From assembly GCA_947176505.1 (NCBI GenBank), contig CAMWQW010000022.1, positions 1 to 64,000 on the forward strand: a stretch of 64,000 bases of DNA, read 5' to 3'. The notes beneath the pieces were generated by a model. It ran no database searches, was not told where the DNA came from, and saw only the letters and a list, made by a program, of their open reading frames with translations. Positions 51,213-60,442 of this stretch are shown here, piece after piece. The DNA comes from an uncultured Lachnospiraceae bacterium. GTDB taxonomy: Bacteria > Bacillota > Clostridia > Lachnospirales > Lachnospiraceae. Every line of letters begins with the position of its first letter. Within the stretch, counting starts at the first letter, position 1. The position numbers and the translations under genes are program-made.

Positions 51213-53270
51213 CTAACAGATTAACTCATAAACTGCCGTTCCGTATGCCGGAAGTGTGCAGTTTCCGGATAATGTCTCCCCTGAGTATAACATTTTCGCC
51301 CGCTTCTTGAGTAAATAAGAGACCTCCTGTGCCTGATAATTTAACACGAACAAAAACAGCCGCGACTCTTTCCTTCGCATAATAATTTCTAACGTTTCCG
51401 GTGCTTCGATATATTCGCTAAAATACTCTGAAATGCAAGTATATTCAAATAATTTCTTTACGTTACTTCTGAAAAACGTGCTTCCGAAATGAATCACTCT
51501 TCCCTGTCCTATTTGTTTTTCTGTCACCGCCGCTTTGCCGGCATAATAGCTGTTCTTATAAGATGCCAGTACGTTGGTATGATCAAGTGGTTCTAAGATA
51601 TCATTAAACAACGGCATATCTACTTCTGAATCTCCGAATTCTGCCCACACCGGTTCTTCCGCCGGACTCACAAACGTAAAATCTTTGACATCCGATCCCG
51701 TTAATTCTTGCAAAAGCCCCGGTTGAGGCATCATAACACATCTCCCGTTCATATCTTTATATCCTGCACGGCAGCCTATAATCAGAGTTCCTCCGCTCTC
51801 AACATACGCTTTTAAAAGCGCTACTCTTTTCTCATCAATCAGCGTCGGATGAGGATAGAATGCAACCGGATACTTGCTGATATCGCTTATCTCACTGTCC
51901 CTTTGCAGATAGATTACATCGTATGGCACATGACTTTCCTGCGCGGAAATGAAAATCTCTTTTTCGCTCCTGCGGCTTATTCTGTGATGCCATGAATCAA
52001 CCTCCGCATCCCACTCATTATCATAATCTTTAATCAGAGCAAAAGCCGCCATGTATTCTGCACCGCAAATCGGGTCTAATTTCTTAAACTTTGAGTAGAA
52101 ATCTTTTACTTCCGAGAGTTTTCTGTTGTCTCTGTTATCATAATCTAAAATCCCATGCCAATATATTTCTGTTCCTACGGTACAAGTCCTCCATCGGAAA
52201 AAAGAAATAAAATCCGCCCCGTGTGCGATACTCTGCATCGCCCACAATGTAAGCTGTCCCGGTCTCGGTGCAGGTCCTTCCATTCGGGTAGTCCATCCGT
52301 TCGCGCCGGACTGCTGCTCCATAATCCCAAAATGTGGGCAGATTGAACGCACTTCATTTAGGTGCATCGACCATTTGCGGTCATTTAAGTCATCGGCATG
52401 ATCTAAATCCCGGTCGAGTCCGAAAGCAAAACTCGGATAGGAATCATACATATACACATCCAGACATTCCTTTTCCATCAGATGATTATCCGCGTTCGCA
52501 AACATACCGTTGGTTGTAATATAATCCTCCGGTTTCTTATATTTTCTGATAATCTCCGCCTGCATCCTGCAAAATTGAATCATACTGTATGAAATGAATC
52601 TGATATAGTCCAAATGTTGATGCGGGTTGATTCCCATATTCAGTACCGGACGGGGTACATAAATCTGCTCCCATTCCGTATAGGTCTGATTCCAGAATAC
52701 GGTTCCCCACGCATCATTCAACCTGTCCAGTGTCTGATATTTATTCTGCAGATATAAACGAAATGCGGCAGAATCAGCCTCAGAATAAAACTCACACGTC
52801 TCACAATTTAGTTCATTATCAATCTGCCACCCGGTAATTGCCGGATGAGATCCGTAATGCATCGCTTCTTTTTCTACAATTCTTGCACAAAAACGCTGAT
52901 AAACCGATGAATTATAATTATAATGCCTGCGTCCACCGTGGCGGTACAGAGTACCGTCTTTGGATGCATTTAACACTTCAGGATATTTTTCGGTCAGCCA
53001 TGCGGGCGGTGTCGCCGTAGGTGTTCCGAAAATCACTTTCATCCCCTTTTCACTGCATAAATCCAAGAATTCATCATAAAACTCATAAGTAAACGTTCCC
53101 TCTTCGGGCTCTATCTTATTCCATGCAAATTCGGCAATACGGATTACCGTGATTCCGGCATCCAGCATCCTGTCTAAATCCTGTGCCCATAACCCTTTAT
53201 CCCAATGTTCCGGATAATAGCATACTCCCATTGTCATCTTAGTCCATTTGTGATTCTGTTTGCTGTTCAT
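51213..53270 (-). CDS. GH42 family beta-galactosidase
   Basis: Cytosolic retaining beta-galactosidase that hydrolyses terminal galactose from oligosaccharides. The TIM-barrel N terminus begins MGVCYYPEHWDKGLWAQDL, the acid/base Glu is in WQIDNELNCE (about residue 156), and the nucleophile Glu is in FGIMEQQSG (about residue 316). Trimerisation and C-terminal beta domains complete it. No signal peptide is present and no sugar transporter or regulator adjoins it, so import must come from elsewhere. The ATG at 53270 is preferred because GGAGG lies upstream; the frame also opens at 53288. Confidence 0.9.
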   Translation of the reverse strand: MNSKQNHKWTKMTMGVCYYPEHWDKGLWAQDLDRMLDAGITVIRIAEFAWNKIEPEEGTFTYEFYDEFLDLCSEKGMKVIFGTPTATPPAWLTEKYPEVLNASKDGTLYRHGGRRHYNYNSSVYQRFCARIVEKEAMHYGSHPAITGWQIDNELNCETCEFYSEADSAAFRLYLQNKYQTLDRLNDAWGTVFWNQTYTEWEQIYVPRPVLNMGINPHQHLDYIRFISYSMIQFCRMQAEIIRKYKKPEDYITTNGMFANADNHLMEKECLDVYMYDSYPSFAFGLDRDLDHADDLNDRKWSMHLNEVRSICPHFGIMEQQSGANGWTTRMEGPAPRPGQLTLWAMQSIAHGADFISFFRWRTCTVGTEIYWHGILDYDNRDNRKLSEVKDFYSKFKKLDPICGAEYMAAFALIKDYDNEWDAEVDSWHHRISRRSEKEIFISAQESHVPYDVIYLQRDSEISDISKYPVAFYPHPTLIDEKRVALLKAYVESGGTLIIGCRAGYKDMNGRCVMMPQPGLLQELTGSDVKDFTFVSPAEEPVWAEFGDSEVDMPLFNDILEPLDHTNVLASYKNSYYAGKAAVTEKQIGQGRVIHFGSTFFRSNVKKLFEYTCISEYFSEYIEAPETLEIIMRRKESRLFLFVLNYQAQEVSYLLKKRAKMLYSGETLSGNCTLPAYGTAVYELIC

Positions 53271-53351
53271 CTTATTCTTTTCCTCCATCTCCTAATATGA
53301 CCGGTATAGAAAATGAAATAGTCACAATGTAATCATTCCGGCTAAGTTTCC

Positions 53352-54290
53352 TTATGCTTTCCCAAGTACCACCTGTAAATGGTTTTGTAGAAAATTATCC
53401 TGTTCGTCGGATAGCCCTTGTGCATTCAATTCCTGCACGATAATGCTGCATACTGCTTCGATAATCAGCACCCTGCCGTCATTGGTGTTCAGATGATACA
53501 CATAGTCATCCGGCGATACACCTTCCCATGCCTCTGTAGGGTCTACCGTATAGAGCAGTTTCAACATATCGCCTATTTCGGCTCCGACCGCGAGTTCTTT
53601 CATCCCTCTGTGAGTCCACTTATCGTAAGGCGCATATTTTTTATTCAGAAGATATACCGTCCGCATACTTTCTCTGATAAATTCCGTCAATGCAAGTTCC
53701 GCCGCAATCCGCTCCCCGCGTTTCATGGCTCTTGCATAATTGTATTGACCCGCCTGAGCCGCTTTCGCCATGCTCTGCACAAGACGGCGAATCCAGACTT
53801 CTCTCGGATAATATTGTAACAAACTGTCTCGGACAGAACTGAATACGCCTAACCGGTCTTCAAACACTTTACCGTTTGTGGCAGTCGCCAAATTCTCTTC
53901 ACTCATACGCAGCCATTCCTGAATTGTTGCAGGCGCTTTATCGATCCCCAATATTTGTGCATAAAAATCCTCCAGACACAATACGCCAACCCTGCCCTGT
54001 CCCTGCTCCTGTATAACACGCCCTGTAAATCCCATAAATTCCTGTGGTAATGCTTCATATGCCTTCTGCACTTCTTCGCCGTATTGTCTGTAAATTTCCC
54101 TCGGCAGCCAGATGCAAAAAGAAGGACCATAATCATGGTCCGTAGATATCTCATCATCAAATCCGAAACATTCCGATCCTTGACCCACAAGCCCTATCGC
54201 CGCCTGTTCCATCACTTGCGGGAACTGTTCTTCAAGCATCTGCCTACCGTATGCCTCGTAATATTTTTCTGCAAGTTCCAGCCCTTTCAT
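53352..54290 (-). CDS. DUF4037 domain nucleotidyltransferase-like protein
   Basis: A 312-residue cytosolic protein with a nucleotidyltransferase-like start: GLVGQGSECFGFDDEISTDHDYG (about residues 32-54) has the GS followed by acidic pairs expected for metal-dependent nucleotidyl transfer. The rest is helical. DUF4037 proteins are uncharacterised. A TPR protein is encoded 46 bp upstream on the same strand, a recurring partnership that suggests they act together. AAGGAG lies 11 bases before the ATG. The substrate is unknown. Confidence 0.75.
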   Translation of the reverse strand: MKGLELAEKYYEAYGRQMLEEQFPQVMEQAAIGLVGQGSECFGFDDEISTDHDYGPSFCIWLPREIYRQYGEEVQKAYEALPQEFMGFTGRVIQEQGQGRVGVLCLEDFYAQILGIDKAPATIQEWLRMSEENLATATNGKVFEDRLGVFSSVRDSLLQYYPREVWIRRLVQSMAKAAQAGQYNYARAMKRGERIAAELALTEFIRESMRTVYLLNKKYAPYDKWTHRGMKELAVGAEIGDMLKLLYTVDPTEAWEGVSPDDYVYHLNTNDGRVLIIEAVCSIIVQELNAQGLSDEQDNFLQNHLQVVLGKA

Positions 54291-54336
54291 AATACAGTAT
54301 TCTCCTTGTCTAACTTATCCTTATACCACTCAGCCG

Positions 54337-55194
54337 CTATTGAATATGGCTTTTCACCTTTGACGCTTCGTCCAGATAATTCTTCTGCTTTTTTACATCA
54401 CCCAGCTTCTCACACACAGCCGCGCAGTTCTCACATAGGATGGCATAACTCATATTCTCTCCGAAGTGAAGTTTAACTTCACCAAGCGCCTTCTCATAGT
54501 ATTCCAGCGCCTTTTCATAATTCTGCATACGATACCAAGCCTCGGCAACACCGGCAAGCGCACCGCTGTAATGTGCATCGGTATTCTCGCCGCTTTGTTC
54601 AAACAAGGAAAGTGCCCTTTCCAACAATTCTTTTGCAGTTTCAACCTGCGACACTTTAAAGTAGAGTAATGCCAGATTCGTCAATGTGGTGGCAGTTTCC
54701 ATCTCTCCGCCTTCAAGCGTCTTAATAATTTCAAGTGCTTTCTTGGCATAAGTAATCGCCTCGTCATTCTCGTCCATTTTTTCAAGCAAAATACTCATAT
54801 TGTTATACAACCCTGCATAACGGTAATCCTGCGGCTGTAAAATTCCGTCATATATCTGCAATGACTGTTTATAAAACCGAAGTGCAGTCGAAAATTCACC
54901 TGCGGCACGATAAGCCGTAGCCGCGTTTAAGAGCGTGGTTGCAAAATGTTCCGTATGTTCCATTTGCAATTCTTCCATCAGAAGAAGCACATCTTCCGCC
55001 GCTGCATATGCTTTCTCAAAAGCAGAAACACTGCGGTAGAATCCGATCATCTCATTGCAGATGGAAATATATGCACCATAATCTTCTTCCTCTTTTGCCT
55101 GCTCTAAAGAAGATACGAGAAAAGGATCAACTTGATCAATCTCCTGTTTAGCAAAGTAAGAGTCCAATGTCTCATAAAATTTGTCTACATTCAT
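54337..55194 (-). CDS. Tetratricopeptide repeat protein
   Basis: A 285-residue soluble protein made almost wholly of TPR helices. Repeats are visible as ATTLLNAATAYRAAGEFSTALRFY, YRYAGLYNNMSILLEKMDENDEAI and similar 34-42-residue units from about residue 85 to 275. It is probably a scaffold or sensor for the DUF4037 protein encoded directly downstream. The ATG at 55194 follows AAAGGA. The TTG three bases further out would also be in frame. Confidence 0.8.
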   Translation of the reverse strand: MNVDKFYETLDSYFAKQEIDQVDPFLVSSLEQAKEEEDYGAYISICNEMIGFYRSVSAFEKAYAAAEDVLLLMEELQMEHTEHFATTLLNAATAYRAAGEFSTALRFYKQSLQIYDGILQPQDYRYAGLYNNMSILLEKMDENDEAITYAKKALEIIKTLEGGEMETATTLTNLALLYFKVSQVETAKELLERALSLFEQSGENTDAHYSGALAGVAEAWYRMQNYEKALEYYEKALGEVKLHFGENMSYAILCENCAAVCEKLGDVKKQKNYLDEASKVKSHIQ

Positions 55195-55288
55195 ATTCAA
55201 GCCGATCCTTTCTGTTATGTTTCAGGTAAATATATTATATTATTGATAAAATTCAGAGAAATTTTGTCCTTCAAACGACATATACACT

Positions 55289-56350
55289 CTAATACTGTCC
55301 GTTAAAAATCTGAGCTATCGGTGAATCATCGGATAAGATGATTGTTTTATTATCTCCGGTAATACTTCCCTTGATTGCGTCAAGCGCACGGACAAACGAA
55401 TAGAAATCCATTTTTTCGGGATTTGCATAAGCATCCGACAAAATGCGCATATACTCTGCCTCACCCTCTGCAACCGTAGCTTCCGCCTGTGCCTGTGCAT
55501 CGGACAGCATAATGGAGACTTCCTTATCCGTCGTGTTTTCTATCATCTTTGCTTCCGATTTTCCTTCCGCCGTATACTGTGCCGCAATGTTTTCACGTTC
55601 TGAAATCATACGCGCATATACAGCCTGCTTATTGTCATCCGGCAAGTCAAGCTTCTTGACATCCACGACTACAATCTCAATCCCGTATTGCTCTTCCACA
55701 TGATTAATCTGAGCCATGATTTCTTCCGTCAGCGAAGTAATCTCAATCACTTCCTCCTTGGGCTCAGATACAACCATGTCATTGTTTGTCACATCTGTTT
55801 CACCTTCGTCTATCGTTATCGTCATCTTACCGTCACGGCTTCGGATAACTTCGTCCTGTTTCATATTGGAGATGGTATTCTTTGTTGCGTTATATACAAT
55901 AGCGTCAATACGGCTTTCCGCATTGGTAACGGAACAGCTCAGTGTCTGCGCGAACTTTAACGGGTCAGTCACATGCCACAGCACATAGCTGTCCACAATC
56001 ATCGTTTTCTTATCCGATGTGATAACATCTGACGCCGGAAGATCATACAGTAACAGTTCTTTCGGAATAGTATCTACGGACTCTACAAAAGGAATCTTAA
56101 AACTAAGTCCCGACTCCGTCACGACTCGCTGTACCCTTCCGAATTGTCTGATCAGCTTAAACTGGTTCTGTTTCGTAATCACCATAGAGTTGCCCAGTAC
56201 CACCACCGCGATGATAAGTAAAAGCACTACTATAAATCCAAACCCGGACCCCTTCTTCTTATCGCTCTTTGCTTTTTTCTTGGAGCCGTTCGAATTAAAA
56301 TATTCGACATTATCTGCATTGTTATTCATATTCTGATTATAATCTGCCAT
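55289..56350 (-). CDS. hflC: SPFH/Band 7 protein HflC
   Basis: Membrane-anchored SPFH protein that in E. coli forms a complex with HflK around FtsH. A low-complexity Asn/Lys-rich N terminus and one transmembrane helix (about residues 38-60) are followed by the SPFH domain and a helical segment (about 255-320). Compared with E. coli HflC it has an extra Thr/Asp/Glu-rich stretch (about 178-205). An ATG at 56362 overlaps the hflK stop (ATGA), and the ATG at 56350 has slightly better ribosome spacing. No ftsH gene is nearby. Confidence 0.86.
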   Translation of the reverse strand: MADYNQNMNNNADNVEYFNSNGSKKKAKSDKKKGSGFGFIVVLLLIIAVVVLGNSMVITKQNQFKLIRQFGRVQRVVTESGLSFKIPFVESVDTIPKELLLYDLPASDVITSDKKTMIVDSYVLWHVTDPLKFAQTLSCSVTNAESRIDAIVYNATKNTISNMKQDEVIRSRDGKMTITIDEGETDVTNNDMVVSEPKEEVIEITSLTEEIMAQINHVEEQYGIEIVVVDVKKLDLPDDNKQAVYARMISERENIAAQYTAEGKSEAKMIENTTDKEVSIMLSDAQAQAEATVAEGEAEYMRILSDAYANPEKMDFYSFVRALDAIKGSITGDNKTIILSDDSPIAQIFNGQY

Positions 56351-56358
56351 AAGCTGTA

Positions 56359-57414
56359 TCATTCCCCTTCTTCCGTGTTATTCTCTGTGTCATTAAGCGA
56401 AGCGTCCTGCCTGATACTTCCTGTTGTATTGTTCGAAGCTGGATGATCCGATGATGAATCATCGTTTGTCACGAAGCTGTCAAGCGGAAGTATCGTGTTT
56501 GTGCTGCCGTCTTTACTCTGAATGACTACTTTGACATCGGGAAGGATATCTTCCATCGCCTCATAGAACATCCTCTTCTTGGTTACTTCCGGATATTTCA
56601 CATATTCCTGATACATGGAATTAAAACGTGCAACTTGACCATTCGCCTCATTGATTCTCTCCTGCTTGGCAGCTTCGGCGTCCTGTAATATCTTATCCGC
56701 TTCCGCCTCAGCATTCGGAATCTGTTCGTTGCGGTACTTATTTGCATTATTTAAGGCAGTCTCCTTACCCTGTTTTGCAGTCTCTACTTCCTTAAATGCA
56801 TTCTCAACTTCCGTCGTAGGCGGTGTAGCATCCTGAATCGTTATATTAACAAGCTGGATTCCGATATCATAATCTTCCAGTTTATCCAATATCATCTGTT
56901 TGATGTTCGACTGAATCTCATTCTTTCCTGTTGTGAGAACACTGTCCACACTGTAGGAACCAATGGTCGTTCTGATACAGTTTTGTGCGATGTTCTTTAG
57001 AATCATCTGTGGATTCTCCGAAGCATACAGGGCTTTGACCGGATCAGTCACTCTATACTCTGCGTAAAAATCCACAAAAATAAAATTATAATCCGAGGTA
57101 ATCATCAGTGCATCCGCTTCTTCACCCGTTGCGTGATAACCGATAGAAAATCCTTGAATCGTCGTATTTACCTTTGTTACCGTCTGGATAAAAGGAATTT
57201 TGAAATGCAGTCCGGGTGTTGTAACTGCCTTCGGTGACCCAAACGTACACACGACAGCCTGCTCCTCTTCCTGTATGGAATAATAAGATTGGCTCACCAA
57301 CACAAATAACACCACGACCGCAGCAATCACTTTTACGGCTGTCTTACTTTTGCCCGTATCTCCTCTCATCATTCTGTTCATCGTTTCGTTTGTTTTCTTC
57401 TTTGCACCAAACAT
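56359..57414 (-). CDS. hflK: SPFH/Band 7 protein HflK
   Basis: Partner of HflC. A transmembrane helix (about residues 25-45) precedes the SPFH domain with EEQAVVCTFGSPKAVTTPGLHFKIPF, a typical Band 7 start, and the Ala/Glu-rich coiled coil (about 215-270). The C terminus is Ser/Asn/Asp-rich and disordered. The ATG at 57414 follows GGAGG at good spacing; the frame also opens at 57429. The hflK-hflC order is canonical, with a four-base overlap possible at the join. It is divergent from the phosphatase gene. Confidence 0.87.
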   Translation of the reverse strand: MFGAKKKTNETMNRMMRGDTGKSKTAVKVIAAVVVLFVLVSQSYYSIQEEEQAVVCTFGSPKAVTTPGLHFKIPFIQTVTKVNTTIQGFSIGYHATGEEADALMITSDYNFIFVDFYAEYRVTDPVKALYASENPQMILKNIAQNCIRTTIGSYSVDSVLTTGKNEIQSNIKQMILDKLEDYDIGIQLVNITIQDATPPTTEVENAFKEVETAKQGKETALNNANKYRNEQIPNAEAEADKILQDAEAAKQERINEANGQVARFNSMYQEYVKYPEVTKKRMFYEAMEDILPDVKVVIQSKDGSTNTILPLDSFVTNDDSSSDHPASNNTTGSIRQDASLNDTENNTEEGE

Positions 57415-57582
57415 GCTTTTCCTCCGCAAAAAATCTTTTCATATTGATTACATCTATGCTATTATATACCAGAGTACGTAAAAACACTAATTAAATTTTA
57501 CTAAAGTACCCCTGTTTCGTCTACGCAGATGCTTTAGCCTGTATATAAAATATTGTAACAATACAAAAAACGGAGGAATATT

Positions 57583-58308
57583 ATGAGAATCATATTTATT
57601 AGACATGGAGATCCTGATTACGTTAACGACTCCCTGACGGACAAAGGCGTCAGAGAAGCAAAACTTTTGTCAGACAGAATCGTCAAATGGAATACGGACA
57701 ATATGAAGTTCTATTGCTCGCCGCTTGGCAGGGCTCAAAAAACCGCATCTTATACACTGCAGCGACTTGGCAGAGAAGCAATCACATATGACTGGCTGAA
57801 AGAGTTTTCCTATTTTATTGATGATCCTGTTACCGGACGTCATGGTGTTCCGTGGGACTTCATGCCCGAATACTGGACGCAGATTCCTCAAATGTATGAT
57901 CGGGAAGATTGGAAAAAAACTGAGATTTACCGTTCCAATCCGGATCTTCTTCCTGCCTATGAAGAAGTCTGTACCGGTCTTGACCGTCTAATCGATGAGT
58001 ACGGCTATAAAAGAGAACAAAATTATTACAAAAATACAAATAACAATGCCACAAATGACACTGTCGTTATTTTCTGTCACTTAGGCATTACCTGCGTTAT
58101 GATGAGCCATCTGCTCGGCATCTCCCCTGCACTGCTTTTTCATGATTTTTATCTGGCGCCTACATCCATGACTATCCTTGCCACAGAAGAGCGACAGAAT
58201 CATGCTGCGTATTTCCGTGTGCAGGTTATGGGTGATACGACCCATTTACTTCAGGGCAAAGAACCGATTTCCGCCGCAGGCTACTTTACAGACGTATTTC
58301 AAGGCTGA
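57583..58308 (+). CDS. Histidine phosphatase family (phosphoglycerate mutase-like) protein
   Basis: Cytosolic phosphatase or mutase of the histidine phosphatase superfamily. The phospho-acceptor motif IRHGDPDY (residues 6-13) and SPLGRAQKTA (about 47-56) are intact, and the second histidine is in VIFCHLGITC (about residue 166). The long middle insert with WDFMPEYW is unusual among small family members. The substrate is not predictable. GGAGG lies before the ATG. It is a single gene on the plus strand, ending at a hairpin that begins inside the last codons. Confidence 0.87.
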   Translation: MRIIFIRHGDPDYVNDSLTDKGVREAKLLSDRIVKWNTDNMKFYCSPLGRAQKTASYTLQRLGREAITYDWLKEFSYFIDDPVTGRHGVPWDFMPEYWTQIPQMYDREDWKKTEIYRSNPDLLPAYEEVCTGLDRLIDEYGYKREQNYYKNTNNNATNDTVVIFCHLGITCVMMSHLLGISPALLFHDFYLAPTSMTILATEERQNHAAYFRVQVMGDTTHLLQGKEPISAAGYFTDVFQG

Positions 58309-58330
58309 TACACTCGTACCAGCCTTTCAT
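58301..58330 (+). terminator. Weak terminator hairpin at the end of the phosphatase gene
   Basis: AAGGCTG (58301-58307) and CAGCCTT (58320-58326) form a 7-bp stem that includes the stop codon, followed by TTCATTC. The T tract is poor. Confidence 0.5.
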
Positions 58331-58389
58331 TCACATTTCCCTTCATTGAGGTTTTCAACGCAAATCTCGTAATCGGTTAAAACTCGATT

Positions 58390-59394
58390 CTATCTTATAC
58401 GCTCCGGAAAACCGACTTTCTTCTGTACCTTGCGGAGCGTTTTTAATGCATAGTAATTTGCTTTCTCTGCGTTATCTTTAATAATTTTATCAATATAATC
58501 CTTGTTCTTGGACAGGTCCGCAAAGCGCTCCTGCAACGGCTTTAATACGCCTACTACCGCTTCTCCTACCGCCATCTTGAAGTCCCCGTAGCCTTTGCCC
58601 TCAAATTCTTTCTCAATATCTTCCGGCGCTTTTCCGGTACATGCACTGTAAATATCAATCAGATTCTTGATTCCGGGCTGTTCGTCCACATAACGCACGC
58701 ACGCCTCCGAATCTGTCACTGCCCTCTTAAACTTGCGTATGATTGTGTCCGGGTCATCCATCAGATAAATGCTGGCATTCGGATTCTCGTCTGACTTGGA
58801 CATCTTCTTAACCGGATCCTGCAAACTCATAATCTTCGCTCCCGCCTTGCCGATATACGGCTCCGGAATCGTAAACACATCGCCGTAGATAGCGTTAAAA
58901 CGCTGTGCAATATCTCTTGTAATCTCAAGATGCTGCAACTGATCTTTACCCACCGGAACAACATCTGATTGATACAAAAGAATATCTGCCGCCATCAGAA
59001 CCGGATAAGTAAATAACCCTGCATTGATATTGTCAGCATGTTTCGCCGCCTTATCTTTAAACTGTGTCATACGATTCAGTTCACCCATATATGTAAAGCA
59101 GTTAAGAATCCATGATAGTTCCGCATGTCCCGATACATGCGACTGATAATACAAACAGTTTTTCTCCGGATCAATCCCCGCCGCAATATATAATGTCAAC
59201 AGATTTCTCGCACGTTTACGAAGTTCTGCCGGCTCCTGCCTGACTGTGATAGAGTGTAAATCTACCACGGAATAGAAACACATATATTCATCACACAGTG
59301 TAACCCAGTTTTTTAATGCTCCGAGATAATTTCCAAGCGTCAGGTTCCCCGTAGACTGCATACCGCTGAACAAAACTTTATTCTGATCTATCAT
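58390..59394 (-). CDS. trpS: Tryptophanyl-tRNA synthetase
   Basis: Class I aminoacyl-tRNA synthetase charging tRNA-Trp. The HIGH-like motif is TGNLTLGNYLGAL (about residues 13-25) and the KMSKS loop is in PVKKMSKSDENPNA (about 195-208). About 334 residues is typical. The ATG at 59394 follows GGAGG, and the longer frame to 59418 has no site. The 140-bp region upstream shows no T-box consensus, so tRNA-dependent control is not apparent. Confidence 0.95.
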   Translation of the reverse strand: MIDQNKVLFSGMQSTGNLTLGNYLGALKNWVTLCDEYMCFYSVVDLHSITVRQEPAELRKRARNLLTLYIAAGIDPEKNCLYYQSHVSGHAELSWILNCFTYMGELNRMTQFKDKAAKHADNINAGLFTYPVLMAADILLYQSDVVPVGKDQLQHLEITRDIAQRFNAIYGDVFTIPEPYIGKAGAKIMSLQDPVKKMSKSDENPNASIYLMDDPDTIIRKFKRAVTDSEACVRYVDEQPGIKNLIDIYSACTGKAPEDIEKEFEGKGYGDFKMAVGEAVVGVLKPLQERFADLSKNKDYIDKIIKDNAEKANYYALKTLRKVQKKVGFPERIR

Positions 59395-59482
59395 TTTTCC
59401 TCCAATCCAAAGCGTCATTTCTTAAAATGCCCTATAACGGCATCTAAACACTTCCTTGCTTGTACCAAGAAACAGTTTAACA

Positions 59483-59519
59483 TTGCCCTTTCTCTCCGTC
59501 AACCAAAAAGAAAGGGCAA
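59483..59519 (-). repeat. 11-bp hairpin downstream of the Cys-rich gene
   Basis: TTGCCCTTTCT (59483-59493) and AGAAAGGGCAA (59509-59519) form a perfect 11-bp stem with a 15-nt loop. There is no T tract after it on the minus strand, so it could be an atypical terminator or an mRNA stability element. Confidence 0.6.
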
Positions 59520-59534
59520 GCATACTGACGCTTA

Positions 59535-59831
59535 CTATTTGTCGTCACATCCGCAGCCGGAATTATTAAACGGTCTGGCATCAAAACGCGGCTCAAAACG
59601 TGAATCATTATTGCATGGACAGCCGTCACGATCATTATCACGGTCTCTACCGCAGTCACGATCCCTATCTCTGCCACAGTCACAATCGCGGTTTCTGTCG
59701 CATTCACGTTCTCTCGGGCGGCAGGGCGGTTGAGGAGGCTCTATCGGCTCACATCCGCAGCCGGAATCTGCGCATCCTCCACGTCCGTTCTGGTTCCAAA
59801 ACAATAACAATAATGGAATTATCCAACAATT
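59535..59831 (-). CDS. Cys/Arg/Asp-rich small protein
   Basis: A 98-residue protein. A short hydrophobic start (MNCWIIPLLLLFW) is followed by NGRGGCADSGCGCEPIEPP, then an Arg-Asp repeat tract with regular cysteines (CDCGRDRDRDCGRDRDNDRD, about residues 49-68), and a final SGCGCDD. The two SGCGC motifs are encoded by an identical 19-bp direct repeat. The composition suggests a metal-binding or cross-linked surface or spore-layer protein, but I recognise no family. The ATG at 59831 is nine bases after AAAGGAG. The opposite frames in this tract are artefacts of the repeats. Confidence 0.6.
   Translation of the reverse strand, partial: NCWIIPLLLLFWNQNGRGGCADSGCGCEPIEPPQPPCRPRERECDRNRDCDCGRDRDRDCGRDRDNDRDGCPCNNDSRFEPRFDARPFNNSGCGCDDK
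59545..59767. repeat. 19-bp exact direct repeat flanking the Arg-Asp tract
   Basis: TCACATCCGCAGCCGGAAT occurs at 59545-59563 and 59749-59767, 204 bp apart and in frame. Each copy encodes the SGCGC motif on the minus strand. Between the copies are short degenerate repeats encoding Arg-Asp. Confidence 0.85.
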
Positions 59832-59895
59832 CATAGCTCTCATCTCCTTTTTTTCATACCATATCTTATGCAAAAAGGAGCCGGAAGGTCACTCA

Positions 59896-60438
59896 TCAGC
59901 TATGATTTCTCAAGATTCTCGTTCTGATATACCGGAAGGTCTTCTCCTCACCGTAGTCCGCTAACATGTGCAGTAAAAATTCTAGCTGTCTTTTGGTCCT
60001 CGGATGCAGCGGCGGCGGTGTCAAAGACGATTGGTAATAGGCAAGCGGGTCACCGTCTTTGTACGCTTCCCCGTTATATACTTTACTTGCCGCAATTCGA
60101 TCCATAAACATTTCAATTACATATCGTGTCGGCATAGGCGCTGGCGCCATACCGCCTCTGATATCATTGGCGCTGTAATCAATCCAGTATTCGTAATGGT
60201 GCTTATTACGTCCTTTATGGTGCAGCCATGAAGAAGAATAACCGATATCTTCGCGTTCTGCGTTATTCGGACTCCTGTCTCCCTGCCAGTATTTAGCCCC
60301 GACAATAAACTCAGTGGGACTAAACTTAGACAAATCATGCATGATTCCCTGACGAAACAGTCCGACTTTAAAACAGCCTTCCATAACTAACCATTTATGA
60401 TGCGTGACTGTCTTTAAGTGTTCCCATGCCTTATTCAT
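59896..60438 (-). CDS. DUF5662 family protein
   Basis: A 180-residue cytosolic protein with an HD-like arrangement: an N-terminal helix with HHKW, GIMHDLSKFSPTEF (about residues 32-45) and SWLHHKGRNKHHYEYW (about 71-86). The His and Asp pattern suggests metal binding, as in HD-superfamily hydrolases, but no substrate is known for DUF5662. The ATG at 60438 is chosen because AAAGGAAG lies upstream. It starts four bases after the GH13 gene ends, so the two are probably co-transcribed. Confidence 0.8.
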   Translation of the reverse strand: MNKAWEHLKTVTHHKWLVMEGCFKVGLFRQGIMHDLSKFSPTEFIVGAKYWQGDRSPNNAEREDIGYSSSWLHHKGRNKHHYEYWIDYSANDIRGGMAPAPMPTRYVIEMFMDRIAASKVYNGEAYKDGDPLAYYQSSLTPPPLHPRTKRQLEFLLHMLADYGEEKTFRYIRTRILRNHS

Positions 60439-60442
60439 ACAA

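Noticed and set aside
59395..59534. Possible T-box leader of trpS
   Set aside because: The region is short and lacks the T-box core sequence and an antiterminator. Its main hairpin belongs to the 3' side of the upstream gene.
59477..59836. Other frames over the Arg-Asp tract (minus 59477-59707, plus 59539-59733 and 59600-59836)
   Set aside because: Short repeats keep several frames open. Only the 59535-59831 minus frame has a good ribosome binding site and regular cysteines.
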